Shown: positions 17,141 through 26,498, counted from the stretch's first letter. The stretch: 64,000 nt of DNA from Clostridiales bacterium UBA2432 (GCA_002342805.1 DDQW01000074.1:191987-255986), one strand, 5' to 3'. Numbers and translations are program-made. Notes: generated from the sequence alone by a model not told the origin.

Positions 17141-18079
17141 ATGGAAAATAAAAAGAAGCTAATTATTGTAGCCGGACCGACGGCAAGTGGAAAAACGGCG
17201 GTTTCGATTGCACTTGCCAAAAAAATTAATGGAGAAATTATCTCCGCAGACTCCATGCAAGTCTATAAATATATGGATATTGGTTCGGCAAAAGTGACAC
17301 GAGAACAAATGAAGGGTGTAGCGCATCATCTTGTTGATGTACTCGAACCGGATGAAGATTTTAGTGTTCATCGGTTTCAGACAATGGCTAAAGAAGCTAT
17401 GACTGAAATATATTCGAAAAATGCAGTTCCCATTATAGCCGGTGGTACAGGCTTTTATATTCAATCGGTGGTCTACGATATTGATTTTTCCAGCACGGAT
17501 GAAGAAGAACAGGTTCGTCAACAAGTTATGGACTATTCATCTGTACATGGAGAAGAGGCACTTTTCCAATGGCTAAAAGACATTGATCCGGAAAGCGGCG
17601 AAACGATTCATCCCAACAATATCAAGCGTGTACAACGGGCATTGGAGTATTATTTGTTGACCGGAGAAAAAATGAGTGTGCATAATGCACGTGAAAAGTC
17701 TAAAACATCACCCTATGAGTTAACCTTTGTCGTTTTGACCATGGAACGGGAAGCTTTGTATGAACGGATTAATCGACGCGTGGACCAAATGATCGAAGAG
17801 GGACTCCTTGATGAAGTAAAATCATTACTGGAAAAAGGATATACAAAAGAAATGACATCCATGCAAGGCTTAGGTTATAAGGAACTGTTTGATTACCTAA
17901 ATGGAGAGTGTTCTTTAGATGAGGCAATTTACAAGATTAAACGGGATACACGACATTTTGCCAAACGACAATTAACCTGGTTTCGCCGTGAAAACAATGT
18001 GCACTGGATTCATGTAGACCAATATCATTTTGATATTGATGCAATAACAGAGGCTATTATAAAATTAATGAAAGAATAA
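17141..18079 (+). CDS. miaA: tRNA dimethylallyltransferase
   Basis: MiaA transfers dimethylallyl from DMAPP to A37 of tRNAs that read UNN codons, giving i6A. The P-loop is GPTASGKT (12-19), ISADSMQVYKYMDIGSAK follows, and GGTGFYIQSV and FAKRQLTWFRR are typical further motifs. The length (312) is usual. The product is the substrate of MiaB, encoded upstream in the same cluster. The start ATG follows mutL by 18 bases with a modest GAGTG site, so expression probably depends on readthrough from mutL. Hfq follows after a small gap with its own candidate promoter. Confidence 0.97.
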   Translation: MENKKKLIIVAGPTASGKTAVSIALAKKINGEIISADSMQVYKYMDIGSAKVTREQMKGVAHHLVDVLEPDEDFSVHRFQTMAKEAMTEIYSKNAVPIIAGGTGFYIQSVVYDIDFSSTDEEEQVRQQVMDYSSVHGEEALFQWLKDIDPESGETIHPNNIKRVQRALEYYLLTGEKMSVHNAREKSKTSPYELTFVVLTMEREALYERINRRVDQMIEEGLLDEVKSLLEKGYTKEMTSMQGLGYKELFDYLNGECSLDEAIYKIKRDTRHFAKRQLTWFRRENNVHWIHVDQYHFDIDAITEAIIKLMKE

Positions 18080-18090
18080 AATATTTCATG

Positions 18091-18119
18091 TTGAACTATT
18101 TATAAATATACTATAGAAT
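18091..18119 (+). promoter_or_regulatory. Candidate promoter for hfq
   Basis: TTGAAC (18091-18096) and TAGAAT (18114-18119) are 17 bases apart, 36 bases upstream of the hfq ATG. The -10 departs from consensus at one base. Confidence 0.5.
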
Positions 18120-18155
18120 AAGAGGTAGAACATTATTCGAAAAGGGGGTTTACCG

Positions 18156-18392
18156 ATGCCAAAACCAGTAAATTTACAAGACATGTTTTTGAACCAGGTA
18201 CGAAAAGATAAAATAGTACTTGTTGTATACTTAACCAATGGATTCCAATTAAAGGGAGTCGTAAAAGGATTTGATAATTTTATTGTTGTTTTAGAAACAG
18301 AAGGAAAACAACAAATGATTTACAAACATGCTATTTCTACAATCATACCGTCAAGAGAGATTCATTTTAACATCGAGGTTGAAGACTACTAG
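18156..18392 (+). CDS. hfq: RNA-binding protein Hfq
   Basis: Hfq forms a hexameric ring that binds A- and U-rich RNA and can assist small-RNA pairing. The 78-residue protein is nearly all Sm core: NLQDMFLNQVRKDK gives the proximal-face Gln, VVYLTNGFQLKGVVKGFD the Sm1 motif and YKHAISTIIP the Sm2 motif. The C-terminal tail is very short, as in other Firmicutes. AAAGGGGG lies 6-7 bases before the ATG. Its place after miaA is the standard one in both Gram-negative and Gram-positive bacteria. Confidence 0.97.
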   Translation: MPKPVNLQDMFLNQVRKDKIVLVVYLTNGFQLKGVVKGFDNFIVVLETEGKQQMIYKHAISTIIPSREIHFNIEVEDY

Positions 18393-18407
18393 AAAAGGAA
18401 TATAGTT

Positions 18408-19685
18408 ATGACCAACACGATTTATCATCAACTTGGAATAAGCAACCAGGTCCTTTCCATGAGTCAAGAGGTGGAAAAGGACCTGGAAGAACGTTTTAGA
18501 GAAATAGATCATATTGCTGAAGCCAATCAACTTAAAGTATTGCACGCAATGCAAACCCATCGTTTAAGCGATACACATTTTAACCATACAAATGGCTATG
18601 GTTATAATGACATAGGAAGAGATACTTTGGAAAATGTTTATGCTTCCGTATTTCATACGGAAGCTGCTTTAGTTCGTCCACAATTAATATCCGGAACACA
18701 TGCCTTAACGGTGGCACTAAGTGGTAATTTACGACCGGGCGATGAAATATTAGCGCCTGCCGGTAAGCTTTATGACACATTACAAGGTGTCATCGGTATT
18801 ATTCCGACAAAAGGCTCCTTGAGTGAGTATGGAATAAGCTATGCACAAGTGGATTTGTTGGAGGATTATTCCTTTGATTTACAAGGAATCAAAAATGCAA
18901 TCAATGAACGAACCAAACTGATTTCAATCCAAAAATCAAAAGGCTATGATTGGCGACCGACGTTTTCAAATCAACAAATAGGTCAACTGATTCGATTTAT
19001 CCGTGAAATAAAACCCGATGTTATTATTATGGTGGATAATTGTTATGGCGAATTCGTCGAATATGATGAACCCAGTGATTATGGAGCAGATTTAGTCGTA
19101 GGTTCTTTAATTAAAAATCCGGGAGGTGGAATCGCACCCTCCGGAGGGTATATTGCCGGTAAAACAGAATATGTTGAAAATGCAGCTATACGTTTATCAG
19201 CGCCGGGCCTAGGAAAAGAAGTCGGTGCTTCCCATGGTATGACCCATAGTTTGTTTCAAGGTCTATTCTTGGCTCCAACGGTTGTCGCGTCAGCACATAA
19301 GACGGCTTTGTTTGCGGCAAAACTTTATGAAAAATTAGGCTTTAATGTTATTCCCGCTAGTCGGGAAACACGTTATGATATCATTCAAGCTATTGATATG
19401 CATTCAAAAGAAAATGTAATCGCATTTTGCCGAGGCATACAATCAGCAGCACCTGTAGATAGTTTTGTGACGCCTGTTCCCTGGGATATGCCGGGCTATG
19501 ATGCCGAGGTGATTATGGCAGCAGGGGCTTTTGTTCAAGGTTCATCTATAGAACTGAGTGCAGATGCACCTATAAAGCCACCCTACACTGTGTATTTTCA
19601 AGGTGGCTTGACCTATTATCATGGTAAGTTTGGTGTCATGAAATCATTGCAGGCCATGGTAGATGATACAGATTTTAAGCTGTAA
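18408..19685 (+). CDS. Methionine gamma-lyase-like PLP enzyme (aluminium resistance protein family, YnbB)
   Basis: The 425-residue protein belongs to the Cys/Met-metabolism fold of PLP enzymes called aluminium resistance or Met_gamma_lyase family (B. subtilis YnbB). Visible signs are HTEAALVRPQLISGTHAL, MVDNCYGEFVE as the PLP-contacting Asp region, and VVGSLIKNPGGGIAPSGGY holding the probable Schiff-base lysine. Its physiological substrate is not settled in the literature I know. It lies 15 bases after hfq, as in B. subtilis where ynbB is near hfq and glnR. The reaction (lyase on a sulfur amino acid) is inference from family only. Confidence 0.88.
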   Translation: MTNTIYHQLGISNQVLSMSQEVEKDLEERFREIDHIAEANQLKVLHAMQTHRLSDTHFNHTNGYGYNDIGRDTLENVYASVFHTEAALVRPQLISGTHALTVALSGNLRPGDEILAPAGKLYDTLQGVIGIIPTKGSLSEYGISYAQVDLLEDYSFDLQGIKNAINERTKLISIQKSKGYDWRPTFSNQQIGQLIRFIREIKPDVIIMVDNCYGEFVEYDEPSDYGADLVVGSLIKNPGGGIAPSGGYIAGKTEYVENAAIRLSAPGLGKEVGASHGMTHSLFQGLFLAPTVVASAHKTALFAAKLYEKLGFNVIPASRETRYDIIQAIDMHSKENVIAFCRGIQSAAPVDSFVTPVPWDMPGYDAEVIMAAGAFVQGSSIELSADAPIKPPYTVYFQGGLTYYHGKFGVMKSLQAMVDDTDFKL

Positions 19686-19692
19686 GCATTGT

Positions 19693-19721
19693 TTGACAAA
19701 TGCGTGTTTTTTCATTATAAT
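19693..19721 (+). promoter_or_regulatory. Consensus sigma-A promoter of alaS
   Basis: A perfect TTGACA (19693-19698) and a perfect TATAAT (19716-19721) are spaced by 17 bases. This is the strongest promoter by consensus in the window. The transcribed leader is only about 30 bases, so no T-box can be present. Confidence 0.93.
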
Positions 19722-19760
19722 TTTTTCTAGTATATCAACTGAATCAGGAGGCGTAAATTT

Positions 19761-22397
19761 GTGAAAAATTATGGAGTAAATGAACTGAGAAAAATGTATC
19801 TGGACTTCTTTGAAAGTAAAGACCATCTAAAAGCAGATAGTTTTCCCTTAGTTCCTAAAAATGATAAAAGTTTATTATTGATTAATTCAGGAATGGCACC
19901 ATTAAAGCCTTACTTTACGGGACAAGAAACTCCGCCGAGTAAACGAATGACAACCTGTCAAAAATGTATTCGTACCGGTGATATTGAAAATGTTGGTAAA
20001 ACAGCACGTCACGGTACCTTCTTTGAAATGTTGGGTAATTTTTCCTTTGGTGATTATTTTAAAAAAGAGGCCATAGCTTGGGCGTGGGAGTTCTTTACCG
20101 AGGTTTTAGAAGTACCCAAAGAGATTCTTTATGTCTCCGTTTATGAAGAGGATGATGAAGCGGAACAAATCTGGCATGAACAAGAAAAGGTTCCTATGGA
20201 TCATATTGTCCGTATGGGCAAAGCCGATAACTTCTGGGAGCATGGTCTTGGTCCGTGTGGTCCGTGTTCAGAAATTTATGTCGACCGTGGTCAAAAGTAT
20301 GGTTGTCATGACCCTAACTGTGCAGTAGGATGCGAGTGTGACCGTTTTGTCGAAATCTGGAATCTTGTGTTTACCCAATTTGAAAAAATGGAAAACGGAG
20401 ATTATGTACCCTTAAAAAACCCTAATATTGATACAGGTATGGGATTAGAACGTTTAGCTATTATGATGCAAGGTGTCGATTCGTTTTTTGATATTGATAC
20501 TATGCAGATTATTCGTGATGAAATATGTAAAAAAGCAAATGTGACCTATCAAGCGAATAAAGATAACGATGTAAGTATACGAGTTATTACCGATCATATA
20601 CGATCCGTTACCTTTATGACATCTGATGGAATCTTACCATCCAATGAAGGGCGTGGTTATGTATTACGACGTTTACTTCGTCGTGCAGCACGTCATGGTA
20701 AGTTACTTGGAATTCAAGGAAAGTTCTTAAAAGATTTGGCTCAAATTGTTATTGAATCTAGTAAAGATGGATATCCTGAGCTCAAAGAAAAAGAAGCCTA
20801 TATTTTAAAAGTACTAACAACCGAAGAAGAACGTTTTGCTGAAACAATCGATCAAGGTATAGCCATTTTAAATGAATATCTTGATGAGCTAGGTGATCAA
20901 AAGGTTCTTAGTGGCGAAAAAGCCTTTAAGTTATATGATACCTATGGTTTTCCTCTTGATTTAACCATTGAAATAGCAGAAGAAAAAGGTGTAACGGTTG
21001 ATCAAGAAGCTTTTGCAGAAGAGATGAAAGCCCAAAGAGATCGGGCGCGTAATGCGCGTGAAGAATCTAATTACATGGGGGCTAAAGAAACGGTATATCA
21101 TCAGTTAGATATTGGCATTGGTGGAAAGTTTGTCGGATATCAGCAACTTCAATTGTCTAGTGAAATTACTGGTTTAACTCAAGGCAGTCAAGTGGTTACA
21201 AGCATTTCAAGTGGAGAAAAGGTTAGTGTACTTGTACATGAGACGCCTTTTTATGCCACAAGTGGTGGACAAGAGGCCGATATAGGATTTATTGAAACAG
21301 CGACGGGAAAAGTGCGCGTTGATGATGTCATCAAAGTTGTTGGTAATAATATTGCTCACATCGGCGAAGTCATTGAAGGTGATATTGAGATTGGGCAAGA
21401 AGCTATTTTAAATGTAGATGAAGATCATCGATTTGCAACGGCGAAAAATCATAGTGCAACACATTTATTACAAAAGGCCTTAAAAACAGTCCTAGGCGAT
21501 CATATAGAACAAGCGGGTTCTAGTGTATCTGCAGAACGTCTACGTTTTGATTTTACACATTTTGAGGCAATACCAAAAAAAGAATTGCAAAAAATTGAAG
21601 ATATAGTAAATGCACAAATTCAAAAAGGATTAGGTGTTCATATTGAGGAAATGCCAATTGCTAAAGCCAAAGAGATTGGTGCTATGGCTCTGTTTGGAGA
21701 AAAGTATGGAGACACTGTACGGGTTGTAAATATCGATGGCTATAGTATTGAATTATGTGGAGGAACCCATCTTTCGAATATATCTGAAATCGGATTGTTT
21801 AAAATTGTATCCGAAGGAGGGGTGGCAGCAGGTGTGCGTCGTATTGAAGCCCTAACCGGACAAGGGGCAATTAACTATTACCATTCTATTGAGCACACCT
21901 TAAATGCCATTGCAGATATAGCCCGGTGTGAGGTTGGACAAGTTGAAACACGAATTCAATCCTTACTCGATGATATGAAAGAGCTAAAACGTGAAAACGA
22001 TCAACTAAAATCGAAAGCTGCTTCATCAATTGTTGATGATCTTCTCAAAGAGAAGAGAAAAATCAAAGAGGTAGAAGTTGTTGTAAACCGTGTCGAAGGA
22101 TTTGATGCTAATCGCTTAAGAGATTTAGGTGATAAGTTACAAGACCGTTTATCCAATGGTGTTGTTGTTCTCGCATCGGATTTTGAGGGTAAAGTCTTAT
22201 TAAGTGTTATGGCAAGTGATAATGCGGTTAAGCAAGGTGCCCATGCAGGAAAAACAATCTCAACGATTGCTAAACTTGTTGGCGGTGGCGGTGGTGGTAA
22301 GCCGCAAATAGCCCAAGCCGGAGGAAGAGATGTTACGAAAATCAATGAAGCTCTTGACAAAGCGATTGACTTGCTTGGAGAGCAGCTTAATGCGTAG
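19761..22397 (+). CDS. alaS: Alanyl-tRNA synthetase
   Basis: AlaRS charges tRNA-Ala and clears Ser/Gly mischarging. Class II motifs are in the N-terminal half (SGMAPLKPYFTG, the GTFFEMLGNFSFGDYF motif 2 region and GMGLERLA motif 3). The editing domain has HSATH (564-568) and CGGTH (666-670), the four zinc-binding positions. The C-Ala DHHA1 domain closes the protein with GGGGGGKPQIAQAGG. The 878-residue length is normal. The start is GTG 19761 with CAGGAGG upstream. The leader is too short for a T-box. The stop overlaps the next gene by 8 bases, so that gene is probably expressed from the alaS promoter. Confidence 0.98.
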   Translation: MKNYGVNELRKMYLDFFESKDHLKADSFPLVPKNDKSLLLINSGMAPLKPYFTGQETPPSKRMTTCQKCIRTGDIENVGKTARHGTFFEMLGNFSFGDYFKKEAIAWAWEFFTEVLEVPKEILYVSVYEEDDEAEQIWHEQEKVPMDHIVRMGKADNFWEHGLGPCGPCSEIYVDRGQKYGCHDPNCAVGCECDRFVEIWNLVFTQFEKMENGDYVPLKNPNIDTGMGLERLAIMMQGVDSFFDIDTMQIIRDEICKKANVTYQANKDNDVSIRVITDHIRSVTFMTSDGILPSNEGRGYVLRRLLRRAARHGKLLGIQGKFLKDLAQIVIESSKDGYPELKEKEAYILKVLTTEEERFAETIDQGIAILNEYLDELGDQKVLSGEKAFKLYDTYGFPLDLTIEIAEEKGVTVDQEAFAEEMKAQRDRARNAREESNYMGAKETVYHQLDIGIGGKFVGYQQLQLSSEITGLTQGSQVVTSISSGEKVSVLVHETPFYATSGGQEADIGFIETATGKVRVDDVIKVVGNNIAHIGEVIEGDIEIGQEAILNVDEDHRFATAKNHSATHLLQKALKTVLGDHIEQAGSSVSAERLRFDFTHFEAIPKKELQKIEDIVNAQIQKGLGVHIEEMPIAKAKEIGAMALFGEKYGDTVRVVNIDGYSIELCGGTHLSNISEIGLFKIVSEGGVAAGVRRIEALTGQGAINYYHSIEHTLNAIADIARCEVGQVETRIQSLLDDMKELKRENDQLKSKAASSIVDDLLKEKRKIKEVEVVVNRVEGFDANRLRDLGDKLQDRLSNGVVVLASDFEGKVLLSVMASDNAVKQGAHAGKTISTIAKLVGGGGGGKPQIAQAGGRDVTKINEALDKAIDLLGEQLNA

Positions 22398-23718
22398 TCA
22401 CATATTGGGAAAAGCAATCTTTACGGTTGCTTTTCTTTTCATGTTTATTTTAACGGCTTTTTTAACAGGATGCCAATCTGAAGCTATCGAATTAAAAGCA
22501 AATTTTACTCGACGGGAAGAATTCGATACGACGATGCACACAAAAATCGAAAAAAAAATAATTAGCCAAGCCGTCAACAATCGAGTGAAGGCCTTTTCTA
22601 TTGGAGCTGTAGGTGATTTAATGTTTCATAATACACAATTGTCACGTGCCTATGATTCAAATACCGGCGAGTATGATTTCTATGATAGTTTTTCCCATAT
22701 AAAACCATATTTACACACGGTTGATTATGTATTTGGGAATTTTGAAAGCACCCTAGCGGGAAAAGACTATTCAGGATATCCCATGTTTACGACACCGGAT
22801 TCCATCCTTGATGCCATAACTGATGCAGGAATCGATTTTCTGTCCACAGGAAACAACCATAGCTTGGACCGAGGAGAATTGGGTTTAAAACGTACAATTG
22901 AGCAATTAAGAAAACGAAATATTCCCTTTACCGGAACCTATTACTCGTCAGAAGAACGCACTCCCTTTGAGATGGTTGTCGTCGAAGGTGTAAATTTTGC
23001 GGTCATTAATTATACCTATGGTACCAATGGACTTAGAATAGAGGGTAAGATGGATTTAGTAAATTCATTGGATTATTATGACCAAGAAAAACTCAAAGAA
23101 CTTTATGAAGATGTTGCAGCAGCAGAAGCATCAGAGGCTGACTATGTCATTGTTATGATGCATTTTGGTTATGAATACCAAAGCTTGGAAAGCGATAAAA
23201 TTCAAAAAAACATTGTCAAGGAATTGATTGTAAACGGTGCGGATATCGTCTTTGGCGGACATCCTCATGTATTACAACCGGTTGAACTCTTCTACGAAAT
23301 GGATGGACAATCATTTGAAGAACCTAAAGTTGTCATTTATTCATTAGGAAACTTTATCGCCTCTCAGCGGAATGTAAACAAGCTTGGTGGAAATACTGAC
23401 CTCGGTGTGGTTTTCAATATATATTTTGAAACCGTTGACCAGCGGCGACCGAAAATAAAAGGAATTGGTTTTTTGCCGACATATACATTGTGGCAAGCAA
23501 ATACGATTACAACCATTCCGATTACAGATGATTTATCCTTATTAGAAGAACATGCCTTGGATATTAATGCCTATCAATATACTCCGTGGGATTTAGGGAG
23601 AATACAATTTGGGCAAGATTACACGGTGCCGCATTTAATGCGATACATTGATAAGGAGGCTAAAATAGGGGAAGCATTATATTTAGAAAATGGTTTTTAT
23701 CGTTATGATTTAAATTAA
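22390..23718 (+). CDS. CapA-family metallophosphatase-like lipoprotein
   Basis: This 442-residue protein has a lipoprotein signal with lipobox LTGC (Cys28), so it is likely anchored outside the membrane. The CapA/PgsA fold (calcineurin-like) is shown by AVGDLMFHNTQ, VFGNFESTLAG, STGNNHSLDRG, VMMHFGYEY and FGGHPHVLQPVE, which supply metal-binding Asp, Asn and His. CapA proteins are needed for poly-gamma-glutamate capsule in Bacillus, but many stand-alone homologues have no known role. No capB or capC gene is near, so capsule synthesis should not be assumed. ATG 22390 lies inside the end of alaS, with GGAGAG 7 bases upstream. Confidence 0.87.
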   Translation: MRSHILGKAIFTVAFLFMFILTAFLTGCQSEAIELKANFTRREEFDTTMHTKIEKKIISQAVNNRVKAFSIGAVGDLMFHNTQLSRAYDSNTGEYDFYDSFSHIKPYLHTVDYVFGNFESTLAGKDYSGYPMFTTPDSILDAITDAGIDFLSTGNNHSLDRGELGLKRTIEQLRKRNIPFTGTYYSSEERTPFEMVVVEGVNFAVINYTYGTNGLRIEGKMDLVNSLDYYDQEKLKELYEDVAAAEASEADYVIVMMHFGYEYQSLESDKIQKNIVKELIVNGADIVFGGHPHVLQPVELFYEMDGQSFEEPKVVIYSLGNFIASQRNVNKLGGNTDLGVVFNIYFETVDQRRPKIKGIGFLPTYTLWQANTITTIPITDDLSLLEEHALDINAYQYTPWDLGRIQFGQDYTVPHLMRYIDKEAKIGEALYLENGFYRYDLN

Positions 23719-23745
23719 CTTGATGATTGCTTGAAAGGAAGGAAC

Positions 23746-24684
23746 ATGTTACTTGCTATTTCTAAAATCATACCCATTCTACTCTTAATTGGATTTGGGT
23801 TTTATCTGAACATTCGTCATCGTATTCCTGAAGAAGTTATTCCTACATTAAGAAAAGGGATTGTTAATATTGCTTTGCCGGCAGTCTTGTTCTTAACTTT
23901 TAAAAATATGACTATTGAAAAAGACTTTTATTTTGTCACAGGTATTGTGCTTATTATGTTAACGCTTTTTTATTCTGTCGGTTATTTTGTCTCAAAAACA
24001 CCCTATATGCATACAAACCTAACCCCTTTTTTTATGACATCAACGGCCTTTGGAACTATTGGGATCACTTTATATTCGGCAGTTTTTGGTATGGACCAAC
24101 TGGCCCATTATACGATCTTTGGGATTGGTCATGAATTTTTTGTTTGGTTTATTTATCTGACGCTGATACGACAACATTTTGAAAAAACACGCTTTTCTAT
24201 AAAAACAATCAAAGGTTTTGCAGAGTCGCCCTTAGTTATTGCTATTGTTCTAGGAATCGCAATGAACTTATCCGGAATCGGAAGTCGAATTAACAGTAAT
24301 TTTTTATGGATGGGGATTGAGACGACGTTAGAATATTTGGCAAGCTTAATAACACCCTTGTTATTGATTATTATCGGACATACACTAAAGATTGAAAGAG
24401 CATATATACGCGAAGCAAGTAAGCTTGTTATTGTACGTTTATTGATTATGTTAAGTCTTGGATATCTTGTCAAATGGCTGGTTATTGATGCTTTAGTTGA
24501 TACAAATGTGTTTTTTGATTTTGGATATTTTACCTTCTTGATTTTACCGCCGCCTTTTTCCTTATCTGTCTTTGTGGGTGAATATGAAAGCAAAGAGAAT
24601 GAAGCGATTTTATCGAATGCATTAGTTCTATCGACAATTGTATGTGTTGTATTATTTATTATCGGTGTCTTTTATATTCAATAA
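23746..24684 (+). CDS. AEC (auxin efflux carrier) family transporter
   Basis: The 312-residue protein is almost wholly hydrophobic with about ten membrane segments and typical AEC features: an N-terminal LLIGFGFYLNIRHRIPEE stretch followed by LRKGIVNIALPAVLFLTFKNM, and the mirrored C-terminal half with ALVLSTIVCVVLF. Family members export or import organic acids such as malate, but the substrate here cannot be told. ATG 23746 is chosen since AAAGGAAGG just upstream is its ribosome site; a TTG 15 bases earlier overlaps this site. It ends before the rpsU promoter, with no clear terminator. Confidence 0.83.
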   Translation: MLLAISKIIPILLLIGFGFYLNIRHRIPEEVIPTLRKGIVNIALPAVLFLTFKNMTIEKDFYFVTGIVLIMLTLFYSVGYFVSKTPYMHTNLTPFFMTSTAFGTIGITLYSAVFGMDQLAHYTIFGIGHEFFVWFIYLTLIRQHFEKTRFSIKTIKGFAESPLVIAIVLGIAMNLSGIGSRINSNFLWMGIETTLEYLASLITPLLLIIIGHTLKIERAYIREASKLVIVRLLIMLSLGYLVKWLVIDALVDTNVFFDFGYFTFLILPPPFSLSVFVGEYESKENEAILSNALVLSTIVCVVLFIIGVFYIQ

Positions 24685-24719
24685 AACGTTAAAATGTTTA
24701 CATATTCATCAAATAATAG

Positions 24720-24747
24720 TTGACGTACCGCCATTTTATGCTATAAT
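24720..24747 (+). promoter_or_regulatory. Sigma-A promoter of rpsU-yqeY
   Basis: TTGACG (24720-24725) and a perfect TATAAT (24742-24747) are separated by 16 bases. The predicted leader before rpsU is about 68 bases. Confidence 0.85.
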
Positions 24748-24774
24748 TATCTATAGTGCTTAAATGAGGCCCTA

Positions 24775-24804
24775 AGTTGTAGGATATAGCACGAAATTGC
24801 AACT
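24775..24804 (+). promoter_or_regulatory. Hairpin in the rpsU leader
   Basis: AGTTGTAG (24775-24782) can pair with TTGCAACT (24797-24804) over 8 bp, two of them G-U, with a 14-base loop. It ends directly at the GGAGGGAGG ribosome site, so it could affect S21 translation. I do not recognise a named RNA family. Confidence 0.4.
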
Positions 24805-24822
24805 GGAGGGAGGTTGGAAAGA

Positions 24823-24999
24823 ATGTCAAACGTAACGATTAAAGACAACGAAACCTTAGATAGCGCATTAAGAAGGTTCAAAAGAAACTGCGCCAAAGCG
24901 GGTATTATGCAAGAAATTCGTAAGAGAGAACATTACGAAAAACCAAGCGTAAAACGCAAAAAGAAGTCTGAAGCTGCTAGAAAGCGTAAGTTTAAATAG
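24823..24999 (+). CDS. rpsU: 30S ribosomal protein S21
   Basis: S21 is a small basic protein of the 30S platform near the anti-Shine-Dalgarno region. The 58 residues include the typical NETLDSALRRFKRNCAKAGI and a Lys/Arg-rich tail (KRKKKSEAARKRKFK). ATG 24823 is used rather than the in-frame TTG at 24814: GGGAGG lies 9 bases before the ATG and overlaps the TTG. YqeY follows 18 bases later, the conserved Firmicute order rpsU-yqeY-phoH. Confidence 0.98.
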   Translation: MSNVTIKDNETLDSALRRFKRNCAKAGIMQEIRKREHYEKPSVKRKKKSEAARKRKFK

Positions 25000-25017
25000 T
25001 ACAGAAGGATGATAAAT

Positions 25018-25461
25018 ATGTCACTAAAAGAACAACTCTTCACGGACATGAAAGATGCCATGAAGGCCAAAGATTCTTTGAGAAAAAATACCATTCAATC
25101 TGTCAGAACTGCTGTGCTTCAAGAGGAAAAGGACAACAATGTTGTTCTGTCTGATGATCAAATAATTGGCGTAATTGCCTCGCAATTAAAGAAGCGTAAA
25201 GCAGCGCTGCCGGAATTTGAAAAAAGTGGTAGAGAAGATTTAATTAATGAATTAAAATCTGAGATCAAAGTGCTTGAAAGCTATTTACCTGAACAATTAT
25301 CCCAAGAAGAACTAACACGTATGATTCAAGAAGTTATTGAAGAAGTAGGTGCTACTTCTATGAAGGATATGGGTAAAGTCATGCAAGTAATGACTGATAG
25401 AGCTACAGGTCGCGCTGATAACAAATTGGTCAGCCAAATTGTTAGAAAATTACTGGCATAG
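25018..25461 (+). CDS. yqeY: GatB/YqeY family protein
   Basis: The 147-residue protein shows the YqeY fold: MSLKEQLFTDMKDAMKAKD at the start, a middle helical region, and SMKDMGKVMQVMTDRATGRADNKLVSQIVRKLL at the end (in two parts GKVM and RADNKLVS). It resembles the tRNA-binding tail domain of GatB, but no catalytic activity is established. I use ATG 25018, with AGAAGG at suitable distance, not the ATG 9 bases upstream that abuts this site. An intrinsic terminator follows within 5 bases, ending the rpsU-yqeY unit. Confidence 0.94.
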   Translation: MSLKEQLFTDMKDAMKAKDSLRKNTIQSVRTAVLQEEKDNNVVLSDDQIIGVIASQLKKRKAALPEFEKSGREDLINELKSEIKVLESYLPEQLSQEELTRMIQEVIEEVGATSMKDMGKVMQVMTDRATGRADNKLVSQIVRKLLA

Positions 25462-25465
25462 ATAA

Positions 25466-25497
25466 AAAGCTATCGAATGATTTCGATAGCTTTTTTT
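25466..25497 (+). terminator. Intrinsic terminator after yqeY
   Basis: GCTATCGAA (25469-25477) and TTCGATAGC (25482-25490) form a 9-bp stem, flanked by AAAA before and a seven-T tract after. Confidence 0.93.
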
Positions 25498-25528
25498 ACT
25501 TATAAGCAGGACTTACAGGAGGGAATTT

Positions 25529-26482
25529 ATGGCAATATCAGAAACATCGATGCATGTAGAACATAAGTATTTACCGGCATTATTCGGTGATTATGATTCC
25601 CATGCAAAACAAATAGAAAATGCATTAAAGGTCTCTTTAGTAAATCGAGATGAAACTATACATATTAAAGGGGCGCATCACGGTGTCAAAACAGCTGAAA
25701 TTGTGCTCAAGGATTTATTAGCAACATTAAAAGAAGGCGTACAATTATCCGAAGATAATGTAAAATATGCCATTAACATGGCGCTTGAAAAACGAAAATC
25801 CTCTTTGGCGACGATTAGTTCTGAATATATTTGTGTTACGCCAAATGGTAAATATATACGACCAAAAACACAAGGCCAAAAGCGATATATGGATTTGATT
25901 CAAAAAAAGATGATCGTATTTGGTGTCGGACCGGCAGGAACAGGAAAGACATATATGGCCATGGCCCATGCAATTACAGCATTTAAAAAAAATGAAGTGA
26001 ATCGGATTATATTAACACGTCCGGCAATCGAAGCCGGGGAAAAATTAGGCTTTTTACCGGGAGACCTTCAAAGTAAAGTGGATCCCTATTTAAGGCCTCT
26101 TTATGATGCCCTTTATGAGATTATGGGAACAGACAGCTTTCTGGCAAATATGGAAAAAGGGCTTATTGAAGTTGCGCCACTGGCCTATATGCGTGGACGT
26201 ACGTTAGATAATGCATTTATTGTCTTAGATGAAGCACAAAACACCACGCCGGCACAAATGAAAATGTTTTTAACGCGAATTGGATATGGATCTAAGGCAA
26301 TTATAACCGGTGATATTACACAAAAGGATTTACCGGGAAACACACGATCAGGACTCGAGGTTGCCATGGGCATTCTTAAGGACATTCCGGAAATCGGCAT
26401 GTGTCGTTTAACGAATAAAGATGTTGTGCGCCATCCACTTGTTCAAAAAATTGTAGAGGCATATGAAATGAACAAACACTAG
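25529..26482 (+). CDS. phoH: PhoH-like ATPase
   Basis: PhoH proteins are cytoplasmic P-loop ATPases of the helicase-like type; in Firmicutes the gene sits next to ybeY and may serve RNA processing. The N-terminal ~110 residues look like the PhoH RNA-binding-like region; Walker A is GPAGTGKT (134-141), FIVLDEAQNTTPAQMKMFLTRIG is Walker B plus sensor, and GDITQKDLPG follows. The length (317) is usual. AGGAGGG precedes the ATG. It starts a chain phoH-pgpH-ybeY with short gaps. I do not see a clear promoter between the yqeY terminator and this gene. Confidence 0.95.
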   Translation: MAISETSMHVEHKYLPALFGDYDSHAKQIENALKVSLVNRDETIHIKGAHHGVKTAEIVLKDLLATLKEGVQLSEDNVKYAINMALEKRKSSLATISSEYICVTPNGKYIRPKTQGQKRYMDLIQKKMIVFGVGPAGTGKTYMAMAHAITAFKKNEVNRIILTRPAIEAGEKLGFLPGDLQSKVDPYLRPLYDALYEIMGTDSFLANMEKGLIEVAPLAYMRGRTLDNAFIVLDEAQNTTPAQMKMFLTRIGYGSKAIITGDITQKDLPGNTRSGLEVAMGILKDIPEIGMCRLTNKDVVRHPLVQKIVEAYEMNKH

Positions 26483-26498
26483 GTTAGGGGGTTTTAGA

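Noticed and set aside
19686..19760. T-box or other riboswitch before alaS
   Set aside because: The promoter is perfect and leaves a leader of only ~30 bases, too short for a T-box.
22390..23718. Poly-gamma-glutamate capsule locus
   Set aside because: Only a CapA-like protein is present; capB, capC and capE are absent.
24153..24593. 146-codon minus-strand frame opposite the AEC transporter
   Set aside because: Antisense shadow of a membrane protein gene; Lys/Ser/Thr-rich without known motifs.
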